The notes: generated from the letters alone by a model not told the origin. 34,563 nucleotides of DNA from an uncultured Eubacteriales bacterium (GCA_900317025.1 ONFG01000025.1:1-34563); one strand, 5' to 3'; positions 1-8,789 are shown, numbered from the stretch's first letter. Numbers and translations: made by a program.

Positions 1-1325
1 TGCTGGGTTCTCGGGAACATATCGACCGGGGTCGCTTCGACTAGGCGATACCCCTGCTTGTCAAACGCCGCAAGATCTCGTGCGAGCGTTTCGGGGTCGC
101 AGGAAACGTAAACGACGCGCTGCGGGCTCATCGTGCATATTGATGAGATAACCGAAGCATCGCAGCCCTTTCTCGGCGGGTCGATCACGACGACATCGGG
201 TCGTGTTCCCCGCTTTGCAAGCTCCTGCGCCGCCTCCGCTGCGTCCATACAGAGAAATTCAGCGTTGCCGATACCGTTGCGGCGGGCGTTTTCCTTGGCG
301 TTTTCGATCGCCTGAGGGATTACCTCTACGCCGATAAGGCGCTTTGCCTTGTCTGCCATCGAAAGCCCGATAGTGCCGGCGCCGCAGTAGAGATCGATAA
401 GAAATTCATCGCCCGTGAGTGCCGCGTACTTCGCTGCAAGCGCGTAAAGGCTCTGCGTCTGGTCGTGGTTTATCTGGTAGAACGAAAGCGGAGAAATGCG
501 AAATTCAAGCCCGCAAAGCTCGTCGGTTATGCTGTCCTTTCCGTAAAGAGTGCGGCACGTTTTGCCGAGGATCACATTCGTCTTCTCACGGTTGACGTTC
601 ACAACGATGCTGACGATATCCTTGCAGCACTCGCGAAGCCGCTTTACAAGTTCCTCCTCATCGGGGAGCTTTTCGCCGTTTATAACGAGGCAGACCATAA
701 CCTCGCCGCTTGAAAAACCCTTTCGCATATAGAGGTGGCGGATAAGCCCCGTGTGGGTCTGCTCATTGTAAACGCTCGCTCCCGTCTCGTCTATCCAGCG
801 CTTTACGGCACGGGCGATCTCGTCAAACTCGGTCGGCTGGAGCATACATTCGCCCGTGCCGACGATGCGGTGGCTGTGGCTGCCGAAAAAGCCCATCTCA
901 ACCTCCCCTTTTTTGCCAGCGCCTACCGGGATCTGCGACTTGTTGCGGTAGCGGTCGGGGGCTTCCGCGCCGAGGATCTCGTTCATGGTAAAATCGGTTA
1001 TCCCGCCGATGCGCGTTATCGCGTCGAAAACACGGCGGAGCTTGATCTTAAGCTCCTCTTCATACGGAAGATGGCGGAACACGCAGCCTCCGCACTTTGA
1101 GTAGCACGGGCAATCCGGCTCGATACGCAGCCCTGACGGCGAGGTCACGCGCTCCGTCTTCGCGAAGGCGTAGTTTTTCTTTACCTTGAGGATATGCGCG
1201 TCAATCTTGTCGCCGACCGCCGTCATCGGGACGAAGACCGCCATTCCGTCAACTCGCCCGATGCCGCTGCCCTGCCCGGTGATATCTGTTATTTCAAGTG
1301 GTATGATGTCGTTTTTTTTAAGCAT
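1..1325 (-). CDS. rlmD: 23S rRNA (uracil-C5)-methyltransferase, RlmD/RumA type, 3' end off the window
   Basis: SAM-dependent enzyme that methylates a uracil of 23S rRNA at C5. I translated it directly from the minus strand; about 441 codons are visible and only a short C-terminal tail is missing at the left edge. In order: an N-terminal TRAM-like RNA-binding domain (about residues 1-65), a 4Fe-4S cysteine motif C-X5-C-X2-C near residue 75, the SAM motif DLYCGAGTIGL, the motif DPPRKGC, and the catalytic-Cys motif VYVSCDPETLARD. The start at 1325 is chosen because GGAGA lies 6 nt upstream; an in-frame ATG at 1331 has no room for a ribosome site. It is transcribed divergently from murC. A second family member without TRAM lies at 5196-6353. 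The family is certain; the exact uridine modified is inferred from the family. Confidence 0.93.
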   Translation of the reverse strand, partial: MLKKNDIIPLEITDITGQGSGIGRVDGMAVFVPMTAVGDKIDAHILKVKKNYAFAKTERVTSPSGLRIEPDCPCYSKCGGCVFRHLPYEEELKIKLRRVFDAITRIGGITDFTMNEILGAEAPDRYRNKSQIPVGAGKKGEVEMGFFGSHSHRIVGTGECMLQPTEFDEIARAVKRWIDETGASVYNEQTHTGLIRHLYMRKGFSSGEVMVCLVINGEKLPDEEELVKRLRECCKDIVSIVVNVNREKTNVILGKTCRTLYGKDSITDELCGLEFRISPLSFYQINHDQTQSLYALAAKYAALTGDEFLIDLYCGAGTIGLSMADKAKRLIGVEVIPQAIENAKENARRNGIGNAEFLCMDAAEAAQELAKRGTRPDVVVIDPPRKGCDASVISSICTMSPQRVVYVSCDPETLARDLAAFDKQGYRLVEATPVDMFPRTQ

Positions 1326-1364
1326 AATCATTCTCCATGCTCTGTGTTGATAAGTGTTAACACC

Positions 1365-1393
1365 ATGATAGCACAAAAAACTGCCCGATTCAA
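1365..1393 (-). promoter_or_regulatory. Predicted sigma-A promoter of the left-edge rRNA methyltransferase
   Basis: On the minus strand TTGAAT (1388-1393) and TATCAT (1365-1370) are separated by exactly 17 bp, about 40 nt upstream of the start codon at 1325. Prediction from sequence only. Confidence 0.5.
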
Positions 1394-1438
1394 CTAAAAT
1401 GTTATGGGCGGCAGGCAAATTGTCTGATAATATTTCTG

Positions 1439-1467
1439 TTGCCATTTCGGTCAAATTGGTATATAAT
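1439..1467 (+). promoter_or_regulatory. Predicted sigma-A promoter of murC
   Basis: TTGCCA (1439-1444), a 17-bp spacer, then TATAAT (1462-1467), placing transcription start about 38 nt upstream of the murC start codon. It is back to back with the promoter of the divergent methyltransferase. Confidence 0.6.
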
Positions 1468-1511
1468 TGGAATACGGAACATAAAACTACGATACATAGA
1501 GGTGTATTGAT

Positions 1512-2918
1512 TTGTATATTGATAAAAAGTGTGACAGATCGTATGACGACATTCTCGACAGAATCAAGAGAGTTCATTTTATAGGCATCGGCGGCTCGGG
1601 TATGTGTCCGCTCGCCGAGATACTCATCTCGAAGGGCTACGAGGTCAGCGGTTCGGACATGAGCGACGGCGACACGCTCCAGCGCCTTATCGCAAACGGC
1701 GTGCCTGTAAAGATGGGTCACAGCGCCGAAAACATCGAGGGTGCGGAGCTTGTCGTTTACACGGCGGCAGTAAAGCAGGATAACCCCGAGCTTGTCGCCG
1801 CAAGAGAAAACGGTATCCCGGCGATAGAGCGCTCGGTAATGCTCGGCATTCTCTCAAGACGCTATAAAAACGCCGTTGCCGTTGCCGGAACTCACGGCAA
1901 AACGACGACCACGGCTATGATCTCGCAGGTGCTCATCGGCAGCGGCTTCGAGCCGACAGCCGTTATCGGAGGAAAGCTCCCGAGCATCGGCGGCAACAGC
2001 TATGTCGGCTCTTCGGAGACGATGGTGTGCGAGGCGTGCGAATACGTCGATTCGTTTTTGCAGATCACGCCCGCTGTTGCCGTAATTCTCAACGTTGACG
2101 CAGACCATCTCGACTACTTTGAAAACATGGAGAACATAAAGAAATCGTTCCGCAAGTTCCTCACTCAGACGAGCGGCTGCGCCATTGTCAACGGCGACGA
2201 CAAGAACACGCTTGACTGCACAAACGAGTCGCCCGTTGAGGTCGTGACCTTCGGCTTCAACGAAGAAAACGACTACCGTGCCGTTATGACCAGCCCCGAA
2301 ACAACCGTTTACGACGCCTTTGACTTTTACTTCAAGGGTGAAAAGCTCTGCTATGTCGAGCTTTCCGTGCCGGGCAAGCACAACGTTTACAACGCCCTCG
2401 CCGCTGCCGCCACGGCTCACAGGCTCGGCGTAAAGGCTGAGGACATAGCTAAAAACCTCCACGAATTCAAGGGCGTTCACCGCCGCTTCGAGGTCCTCGG
2501 CAAGCACGGCGGCGTTACCGTAGCCGACGACTTCGCCCACCACCCCACCGAGATTAAGGCGACGCTCACGGCGGCTATGAATATGGGCTTCCGCAAGGTG
2601 TGGAACGTCTTCCAGCCGCACACCTTCTCCCGTACGGCGATGCTTCTCGACGACTTTGCCGAGGCACTCTCGATCGTCGACGAGGCGGTCATTCTCGAGA
2701 TACTGCCCGTCCGCGAGGTCAACACATACAACATCTACAACACCGACCTCGGCAAAAAGGTAGCCGGCTCGAAGTGCATCGACACATTTGAAGACGCCGC
2801 AAATTACGTCTGCGAAAACGCTCAGGACGGCGACCTTATCCTCACGATGGGCGGCGGCAACGTTTATATGTGCGCAAACATGATAAACCAGATGCTCGCC
2901 GACAAGTACGATAAATAG
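1512..2918 (+). CDS. murC: UDP-N-acetylmuramate--L-alanine ligase MurC
   Basis: Cytoplasmic ATP-dependent ligase that adds L-alanine to UDP-MurNAc, the first amino-acid step of peptidoglycan precursor synthesis. The 468-residue protein has the usual family length. Visible are the N-terminal Rossmann motif IGIGGSGM (about residues 24-31), the ATP-binding P-loop GTHGKTTT (126-133), the central region around NVDADHLDYF, and the C-terminal substrate region FQPHTFSRT. The start is a TTG at 1512 preceded by AGAGGTG at a spacing of about 7 nt; no ATG or GTG start with a ribosome site is available. It stands alone, with its own promoter and a terminator 16 nt after the stop. A long antisense open frame across it is a codon-bias shadow. 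Confidence 0.97.
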   Translation: MYIDKKCDRSYDDILDRIKRVHFIGIGGSGMCPLAEILISKGYEVSGSDMSDGDTLQRLIANGVPVKMGHSAENIEGAELVVYTAAVKQDNPELVAARENGIPAIERSVMLGILSRRYKNAVAVAGTHGKTTTTAMISQVLIGSGFEPTAVIGGKLPSIGGNSYVGSSETMVCEACEYVDSFLQITPAVAVILNVDADHLDYFENMENIKKSFRKFLTQTSGCAIVNGDDKNTLDCTNESPVEVVTFGFNEENDYRAVMTSPETTVYDAFDFYFKGEKLCYVELSVPGKHNVYNALAAAATAHRLGVKAEDIAKNLHEFKGVHRRFEVLGKHGGVTVADDFAHHPTEIKATLTAAMNMGFRKVWNVFQPHTFSRTAMLLDDFAEALSIVDEAVILEILPVREVNTYNIYNTDLGKKVAGSKCIDTFEDAANYVCENAQDGDLILTMGGGNVYMCANMINQMLADKYDK

Positions 2919-2933
2919 CAAGAATCTTATACA

Positions 2934-2963
2934 CCGCTCCCGAAGCTTCGGGGGCGGCTTTTC
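2934..2963 (+). terminator. Rho-independent terminator after murC
   Basis: An 11-bp GC-rich inverted repeat (left arm 2934-2944, right arm 2947-2957, one T-G wobble) is followed by CTTTTC. It lies 16 nt beyond the murC stop codon. Confidence 0.75.
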
Positions 2964-3036
2964 GTTCCTAAATATCAATTCTTGCAGATGGACAAAAGGC
3001 ACAATACGACCTATTTAATTTTGTCGTTTTGCAGTA

Positions 3037-3065
3037 TTGAATTGAACTTTTTGAAATGGTACAAT
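3037..3065 (+). promoter_or_regulatory. Predicted promoter of the CotH-dockerin gene
   Basis: TTGAAT (3037-3042) and TACAAT (3060-3065) are 17 bp apart and lie about 45 nt upstream of the start codon. A second phase (TTGAAC with TAATCT) overlaps and is weaker. Confidence 0.45.
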
Positions 3066-3108
3066 AATCTCAGCGTTTTTATAAATATAATTTCAGGGGG
3101 TCATATTC

Positions 3109-5124
3109 ATGAAAAAAGCAGCGGCGGTCTTTTTAGCGGCCGCAATACCGCTCAGCCTTTTTCTGCCGGCTTGCGCGGCGGAAAACCAAACCACGCCCGG
3201 AGCGGGCGCGGTATCATTCAAAGCCGAAAATGCGCTCTACGCCCACGGCACTCCGTCAAAGGACGATAATGAGGCGTGGACGATGTGGCAGTGTGAGCAC
3301 AACGACGATCTCGTCGAGGTGAACACGAACAAGAAATACTTTTTCCTACCATCGGGCGCGTCCGACAAGGAGATTGAGCTTTACAACGGCGGCAGCGGCA
3401 TCGCTGAGATCGGCGGGCAGGAGATCGCTGCGGGAGAGACCGCGACCTTCTCTTACGAAGAGGGCAAAACCTATGACGTTGACTTCGGCGGCAAAAAGCT
3501 GGAGCTTACTTTCCTGCGCTCCACTGCCGAGGCGGCGATTTACGTGAACAGTTCCGACGCCGACGGCAGAGGCACCGACCTTATGACGTATCTCTTCGCG
3601 GCAAAAAGCAACACCGCCGCCGCGACCGGCGCGATCGTTGATAAAGACGGCAGCGTCGACAACACGGCGATCAAGAAGATCAAGGGCAGGGGCAACACGA
3701 CATGGGGCAAGAGCAAAAAGCCCTTCAACATCACATACGATTCCAAGGTGTCGATCGCGGGCATGACGAAGAGCAAGAAGTACTCGATGCTCGCCAATTA
3801 CCAGGACGACTCACTCTCGAGAAACCGCTTCCTCTACGACCTTTCCGACGCGGTTGGTATGCCCTACGCTTCTGATTCGCGCTATGTTGACTTCTACGTA
3901 AACGGCTACTACTGGGGCTCTTATCAGCTAACAGAAAAGATAGAGGTCGGCTCGTCGAACGTTGTAAACGATTTTGAAGAGACTGATTATCTGAACAACG
4001 ACCTCACCGTCAAAGAGGATTTCCCGTTCGTTTGCGAGATCGACCCGAGCGCCGGCAGCGACGACTTCACCGTTAACTGCTCCAACAATATCCAGCTTAC
4101 GATCAAAAGCCCCGACCTCGCATCCGACGATCCCGGCTACAGCGAGGTCAAGAAATATGTAAAGAATAAGTTCAACGAATTCATCATCGCCTGCACACCT
4201 CAGAACAACAAGGTCCTGTCGGACTACGCCGACATTGATTCTCTGACGAAGATATACCTCATAAACGAGCTTGGCAAGAACTGGGATGCAGGTGTTTCGA
4301 GCCTCTACTTTACCTACAAGCAAAGCCCCGATGGCATTTACCGCTTCTACGGCTCGCCCGTATGGGACTACGACAACTCACTCGGCAACGCTAACGGTGT
4401 TGAGGGCGACCTCAGGAACTTCGGCGTTACCGACTACACAAAATACACCGGCTGGTGGTGTATGTATAAAGGCAGGCGCAAGGGCGCTTCGATGAGCAAC
4501 AACATCATGAGCTGCCTTGCGACGAACGACTACGTTCTCGAAGCAGCGCCGAAGATCTGGTTTGAAGATTTCGTTCCGGCGCTTCGCCACTTCTCCGGAG
4601 AGCAATACAGCGAAGAGATCGACAAGGAGCTTTACACTGCCGAAGAATACCGCGAGATCGTGAAGGGCAGCGCCGAAATGAACTACAGGAGCGGCTGGCT
4701 GCTCAACACCGGCTCCTGGATCGCCGATCACTCGAAGCTCGAAAAAGCAAGCTTTGACTACGCATCCGGCAAATACTCGACCGACGGAAAAAACACCTCT
4801 TACGCTCAGACGTTTGACGGAATGTACGACTACAGCGTCGACTGGATGAACAGCCGCGCGGCGTGGCTCTCGGCTCAGATGTACGAAGACTACAATAAAA
4901 GCGGCGGGTTAATTGGCGACGTAAACGACGACGGCTTTGTCGACTCGCAGGACGCGCTAGAGCTGCTCAGAAGCTCGCTCGACCTTTCCGAGCTTCCCGA
5001 GTACGTTCTCCCCCGCGCCGACGTAAACAGCGACGGGGCGATCGACAGCCTTGACGCGCTTGCCGTTCTTCGCCACTCAGTGGGGATCGTCGACGAAGGC
5101 TCCGTTGTCGGCAAGGAAGTATAA
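3109..5124 (+). CDS. Secreted CotH kinase-family protein with C-terminal dockerin
   Basis: Exported 671-residue protein. It starts with a signal peptide (residues 1-24: KK, a hydrophobic core, then LPACAA, which could be a weak lipobox). A small beta-rich region follows (about 70-145), then the CotH kinase domain (about 150-570) with KGRGNTTW near residue 192, YFV-type core strands around VDFYVNGYYWGSYQL, and the acidic motif PVWDYDNSLGN near 416, where the metal- or ATP-binding Asp residues of the family lie. The C-terminus (about 602-663) is a type I dockerin with two calcium-binding repeats beginning DVNDDGFVDSQDALELLR and DVNSDGAIDSLDALAVLR. Dockerins anchor proteins to cohesins, so attachment to a cellulosome-like scaffold is expected; no cohesin lies in this window. 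The true substrate is unknown. Ribosome site AGGGGGT precedes the ATG. Confidence 0.92.
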   Translation: MKKAAAVFLAAAIPLSLFLPACAAENQTTPGAGAVSFKAENALYAHGTPSKDDNEAWTMWQCEHNDDLVEVNTNKKYFFLPSGASDKEIELYNGGSGIAEIGGQEIAAGETATFSYEEGKTYDVDFGGKKLELTFLRSTAEAAIYVNSSDADGRGTDLMTYLFAAKSNTAAATGAIVDKDGSVDNTAIKKIKGRGNTTWGKSKKPFNITYDSKVSIAGMTKSKKYSMLANYQDDSLSRNRFLYDLSDAVGMPYASDSRYVDFYVNGYYWGSYQLTEKIEVGSSNVVNDFEETDYLNNDLTVKEDFPFVCEIDPSAGSDDFTVNCSNNIQLTIKSPDLASDDPGYSEVKKYVKNKFNEFIIACTPQNNKVLSDYADIDSLTKIYLINELGKNWDAGVSSLYFTYKQSPDGIYRFYGSPVWDYDNSLGNANGVEGDLRNFGVTDYTKYTGWWCMYKGRRKGASMSNNIMSCLATNDYVLEAAPKIWFEDFVPALRHFSGEQYSEEIDKELYTAEEYREIVKGSAEMNYRSGWLLNTGSWIADHSKLEKASFDYASGKYSTDGKNTSYAQTFDGMYDYSVDWMNSRAAWLSAQMYEDYNKSGGLIGDVNDDGFVDSQDALELLRSSLDLSELPEYVLPRADVNSDGAIDSLDALAVLRHSVGIVDEGSVVGKEV

Positions 5125-5148
5125 ATAATCATAACAATGAATAAATCA

Positions 5149-5187
5149 CGCCCGGCAGAACTTCATTAAGCTCTGCCGGGCGATTTT
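5149..5187 (+). terminator. Terminator between the CotH gene and the convergent methyltransferase
   Basis: A perfect 11-bp stem (5149-5159 with 5172-5182) carries an inner CTT/AAG extension around a CATT loop and is followed by ATTTTTG. The T-run is on the plus side, so it chiefly serves the CotH gene. Confidence 0.85.
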
Positions 5188-5195
5188 TGTATCAT

Positions 5196-6353
5196 CTATG
5201 TTTTTGGGGCATACGAGAGCAGGGCGACCGTCTCCACATGCCTCGTATTCGGAAACATATCGACCGGCTGAACGCGGCGGACCTTGTATCCGTTTTTTGT
5301 AAGGGAGTAAAGATCACGAGCTAAAGTCTCCGGGTCGCACGAAACGTAAACGATCTTTTTCGGGGAAAGCTGTACGAGCGACGAGAGAAAGATCCTGCTG
5401 CAGCCGGCGCGCGGCGGGTCGGTAAATACAACGTCGAAGCGTTCGCCGTTCTGCGCCGCCTCGCGCATATAGTCCGCGGCGTCAGCGTTTATGTAGACAG
5501 CATTTTCCACGCCATTCAGACGGGCGTTTTCTTTTGCGTCCTTCACAGCCTCGCCATTTATCTCCACTCCCACAACGCTGCCCGCTGCGCCTGACGCGCA
5601 GATACCTATCGTTCCCACGCCACAGTAAGCGTCGAGAATGCGCTCTCTGCCCGTAAGACCGGCGTATCCTATCGCCGTTTTGTAAAGCTTTTCGGTCTGT
5701 GTCGGGTTGATCTGGTAAAACGACCGCGGAGAAATGCGAAAGCGCTTACCGCACAGCACATCTTCGATATATCCGCTGCCGAAAAGCACGCGCTCCCTTG
5801 CGCCGAGAGTCATCTTCGCGCTGCGGCTGACGTTCAGAACGACCGTCTTTATCTCGGGGAAGCGTTCGCAAAGGCGGCGGGTAAGCTCGGCTTCGTGCTT
5901 GAGATCATCGTCAAAGCAGACAAAAACGACCATGTACTCCCCTGTCGAGCGGCTGCACCGCACGAGAATATGGCGCAAAACGCCCTTGCCGCCCTTCTCA
6001 GAGTAGGGCAAAATGTGCAACTCGTTCATCAAACCGCGGATAAAGCGGACGATCTCGTTGCTCCTCTCGTCGTTTAAAAAGCAACTGTCGGTCACGGCGA
6101 CGCTTCCCGTCGCGGACTGATAAATGCCCGTAACTACTCGTCCGTTACCGGCGCGCCTCACGGCGTACTGCGCCTTGTTGCGGTAGCAGTTCGGCTGCTC
6201 CATCCCGATTATCTCGCAGACGCGGCAAAACCGCCCCAGCAGCTTAACAACGCCCGCCTGCTTAAAGCGAAGCTGCCTCTCGTAGTCCATATTTGTAAGC
6301 TGACAGGCGCCGCACTTCTTAGCAACGCCGCACGCCTCGTTCTTTTTCGTCAT
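5196..6353 (-). CDS. RlmD/RumA-like RNA (uracil-C5)-methyltransferase lacking the TRAM domain
   Basis: SAM-dependent RNA m5U methyltransferase of 385 residues. It begins directly at the iron-sulfur cysteine motif C-X5-C-X2-C (C8, C14, C17), with a likely fourth ligand in TDSCFLND, so the N-terminal TRAM domain seen in the paralogue at 1-1325 is absent. The SAM motif DAYCGVGTIGICA, the motif TDPPRAGC and the catalytic-Cys motif VYVSCDPETLARDL are all intact, so it should be active. GGGGAG lies 7 nt upstream of the ATG, which supports this short start. It is a single-gene unit convergent with the CotH gene. Whether it modifies the same uridine as its neighbour, another 23S position or a different RNA cannot be told from sequence. 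Confidence 0.92.
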   Translation of the reverse strand: MTKKNEACGVAKKCGACQLTNMDYERQLRFKQAGVVKLLGRFCRVCEIIGMEQPNCYRNKAQYAVRRAGNGRVVTGIYQSATGSVAVTDSCFLNDERSNEIVRFIRGLMNELHILPYSEKGGKGVLRHILVRCSRSTGEYMVVFVCFDDDLKHEAELTRRLCERFPEIKTVVLNVSRSAKMTLGARERVLFGSGYIEDVLCGKRFRISPRSFYQINPTQTEKLYKTAIGYAGLTGRERILDAYCGVGTIGICASGAAGSVVGVEINGEAVKDAKENARLNGVENAVYINADAADYMREAAQNGERFDVVFTDPPRAGCSRIFLSSLVQLSPKKIVYVSCDPETLARDLYSLTKNGYKVRRVQPVDMFPNTRHVETVALLSYAPKT

Positions 6354-6463
6354 AGCAAACTCCCCGTTGAGTATTAGTTTAATTCTATGAACATTGTACC
6401 ACAGATCCGGTCAAAAAGCTACCGGTTTTTAAGGTCGGCAGGCGGTTACGATTTTGCTTTTTG

Positions 6464-6595
6464 TTAAGGAGACACTGATTAAAGCGAGTGCTCATATTGC
6501 GCCGTCAGATTTTTAGGCAAATTGTTTGAAAAAACCGAAGTAATACTGACGTATTTCAAGGTCCGAAGGACGTGATTTAATCAGTGGCTCCTTAA
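6464..6595. repeat. 132-bp MITE-like element with 20-bp terminal inverted repeats
   Basis: Left end TTAAGGAGACACTGATTAAA (6464-6483) and right end (6576-6595) are reverse complements with one mismatch in 20. The interior has no coding potential and contains a nested CGTCAG/CTGACG pair and a small GTCC/GGAC hairpin. It lies between the methyltransferase and nadE. It resembles a miniature inverted-repeat element mobilised in trans; no transposase is nearby. If TTAA is the target site, it is included in the repeat ends. Confidence 0.65.
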
Positions 6596-6641
6596 GCTTA
6601 GCCGAGCCGCGCGCGGAGAGCAGGCGAAGAATATGACAAAC

Positions 6642-6688
6642 TAATACCAATTTCAAATTAAATGCTTTAATTTGAAATGCGCGTACTG
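6642..6688. repeat. Intergenic palindromic repeat, copy A (matches 23072-23118)
   Basis: A 47-nt block identical at 44 of 47 positions to 23072-23118. It contains a perfect 13-bp inverted repeat (ATTTCAAATTAAA and its complement) around a TGC loop, followed by GCGCGT. It lies about 30 nt upstream of the nadE promoter. The downstream half of copy B is not conserved here. Confidence 0.75.
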
Positions 6689-6717
6689 CCTGAGGCCGCT
6701 TTGCCGCGCCGGCACTG

Positions 6718-6746
6718 TTGCAAATATGACGGAAATGTATTATAAT
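6718..6746 (+). promoter_or_regulatory. Predicted sigma-A promoter of nadE
   Basis: TTGCAA (6718-6723), 17 bp, TATAAT (6741-6746). It gives a leader of about 25 nt before the ATG at 6777, so the damaged nadE gene still has transcription signals. Confidence 0.6.
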
Positions 6747-6776
6747 TTAATTATCATCTGTTATGGAGCTGATATA

Positions 6777-8616
6777 ATGAACGAACCATTTTTCAGGATC
6801 GCCGCCGCAAGCTTAAAGCTGAAGGTTGCAGATCCGTCATACAATGCCGAAGAGATATTGAAGGTCGTAAAGAAAGCGAAGGCACCTGTTTTTCAACTCC
6901 GCCCTGCTGAACGCGGCAGAAGCTGCACTGAAAAGGATACTCCTTGAAACAAAGGATATCGATATGACGATCATTCTCGGAATGCCCGTCGCGCTCGGCA
7001 GCAGCCTTTACAACTGCGCTGTGGTGATAAACAAAGGCGTGATCGTTGGAGCCGCTGCGAAGACGTATATAGCCAATTATCATGAATTCTACGAAAAGCG
7101 GTGGTTCGCTCCCGCACCGAAGGATAACAGGATCGTGACCTCCCTTGCAGATCAGCAGGTCGTTATGGGGAACAATCTGTTCGATCTCGGCGGCGGCGCT
7201 GTGCTCGGAATAGAGATCTGCGAAGACTTGTGGGCTCCCGTGCCGCCCGGCAGCGAGCTTGCTCTCTGCGGGGCAAACGTGATCTGCAATCTTTCGGCAA
7301 GCGACGAGTACGTTTCAAAGGCGGAATACCGCGAATCGCTGGTCGCTAACCAGTCGGCACGCTGCATCTGCGCCTACGCCTACGCCGGAGCTTCCGTTTT
7401 TGAAAGTACAACCGATCTCGTCTTTTCCGGCGCGACGATCATCGCCGAAAACGGAGCCGTCTGCGCTAAGGGGGAGCGTTTCAGCCGTGAAAGCGTTCTC
7501 ACGATATTTGACGCCGATATCGAAAAGCTCAATTCGCTTCGCCGCGAGAATATCACCTTCGGCGACTGCTCTGCGGGACATGAGCGCACAATGCACAAAA
7601 GTCTGACAGAAAACGAAGAAAACGATCTTACTTACAGATATATCGACCCGCACCCGTTTGTGCCGTCGGACAAAGACAGCCGCGCGGAGCGCTGCCGCGA
7701 GATACTCTCGATACAGGCGAGCGGCCTTGCAAAGCGCATCGAGCACGTCGGCGTAAAGGGCTGCGTTATAGGCATAAGCGGCGGTCTCGACTCGACGCTT
7801 GCGCTGCTTGTCGCAGTTCGCGCGATGAAGCTGCTGGGCAAGCCTGTCAGCGACATCATCGGCGTTACGATGCCGGGCTTCGGTACTACTGACAGGACGT
7901 ACACAAACGCGCTCGAACTTATGCGCGAGCTTGGCGTGACGATCCGTGAGATCAGCATAAAAGAGGCGTGCCTGCTGCACATGAGCGACATTGGTCACGA
8001 CCCCTCGATAAAGGACATCACATACGAAAACACCCAGGCGCGGGAACGCACACAGGTGCTATTTGACCTCGCGAACAAGGAAAACTGCCTGCTCGTCGGA
8101 ACGGGAGACCTTTCGGAGCTTGCAATGGGTTGGTGTACATACAACGGAGACCACATGAGTATGTACGGAGTAAACGCAAGCGTACCGAAAACGCTCGTTA
8201 AGTATATCGTCGCGTATGAAGCGTCTATCGGCAGCGAAAAGGTCGGTGCAACGCTTATGGATATTCTCGACACGCCCGTCTCACCCGAGCTGCTGCCGCC
8301 CGACGAAAACGGCAGGATCGCTCAGAAGACGGAGGACAACATCGGCCCCTACGAGCTGCACGATTTCTTCCTCTACCACTTCGTCCGCTTCGGCTCATCG
8401 AAGGAAAAGCTGAAGCGCATGGCGCTCAAGGCGTTCGACGGCGTTTACAATGAAGAGGTCATCGACAAGTGGCTTACCGTGTTTATCCGCCGCTTCTTCA
8501 TCAGCCAGTTCAAGAGGAGCTGTATTCCCGACTCTCCGAAGGTCGGTTCCGTATCGTTAAGCCCCCGAGGCGACTGGCGTATGCCCTCCGACGCATCATT
8601 CAACGCATTCATATAG
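6777..8616 (+). pseudogene. nadE: NAD+ synthetase gene with internal deletion and frameshift in the glutaminase domain
   Basis: Glutamine-dependent NAD+ synthetase amidates nicotinic acid adenine dinucleotide. The normal start (ATG 6777, GGAG 8 nt upstream) reads MNEPFFRIAAASLKLKVADP as expected, but near 6878-6886 roughly 60 nt, not a multiple of three, are missing compared with the family. The lost part covers the strand carrying the FPEL motif, whose Glu belongs to the glutaminase Glu-Lys-Cys triad. Frame 1 then resumes as LFFNSALLNAAEAALKRIL. From ATG 6964 an intact 550-codon frame continues. It keeps the Lys (AAKTYIANYHEFYE) and Cys (EICEDLWAP) regions and the complete synthetase domain with P-loop GISGGLDST. 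AAAGGA sits 5 nt before ATG 6964, so an ammonia-dependent synthetase could still be made from there. A sequencing or assembly error cannot be excluded. Confidence 0.85.
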
Positions 8617-8789
8617 CGGCCAAGCGGCGTGTCACCGCTGATAGTTACGATTTCACTTTTTTGTAAAGTTTAGCCGGTCTCCGCGCCGAGGGTCGGTTGC
8701 CATCTGTTTATTTTACTCTTACCGTACGGCGTATCGCCGACAGAACGCGCACTGCCCGCAGGCGCACGCCTGCCGCGCCGAAAAAATGC

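Noticed and set aside
1854-3002. A 382-codon open frame antisense to murC
   Set aside because: It mirrors murC codon bias, has no ribosome site and no recognisable domain, and murC is certain on the other strand.
6672-6947. A separate small 91-codon gene before nadE
   Set aside because: Its second half is simply the start of NadE (MNEPFF...) read until the frameshift; the part before 6777 overlaps the promoter and repeat.
8756-8772. Terminator after nadE
   Set aside because: The GCAGGC/GCCTGC hairpin has no T-run on either strand and lies close to the prfB promoter, so I did not call it.
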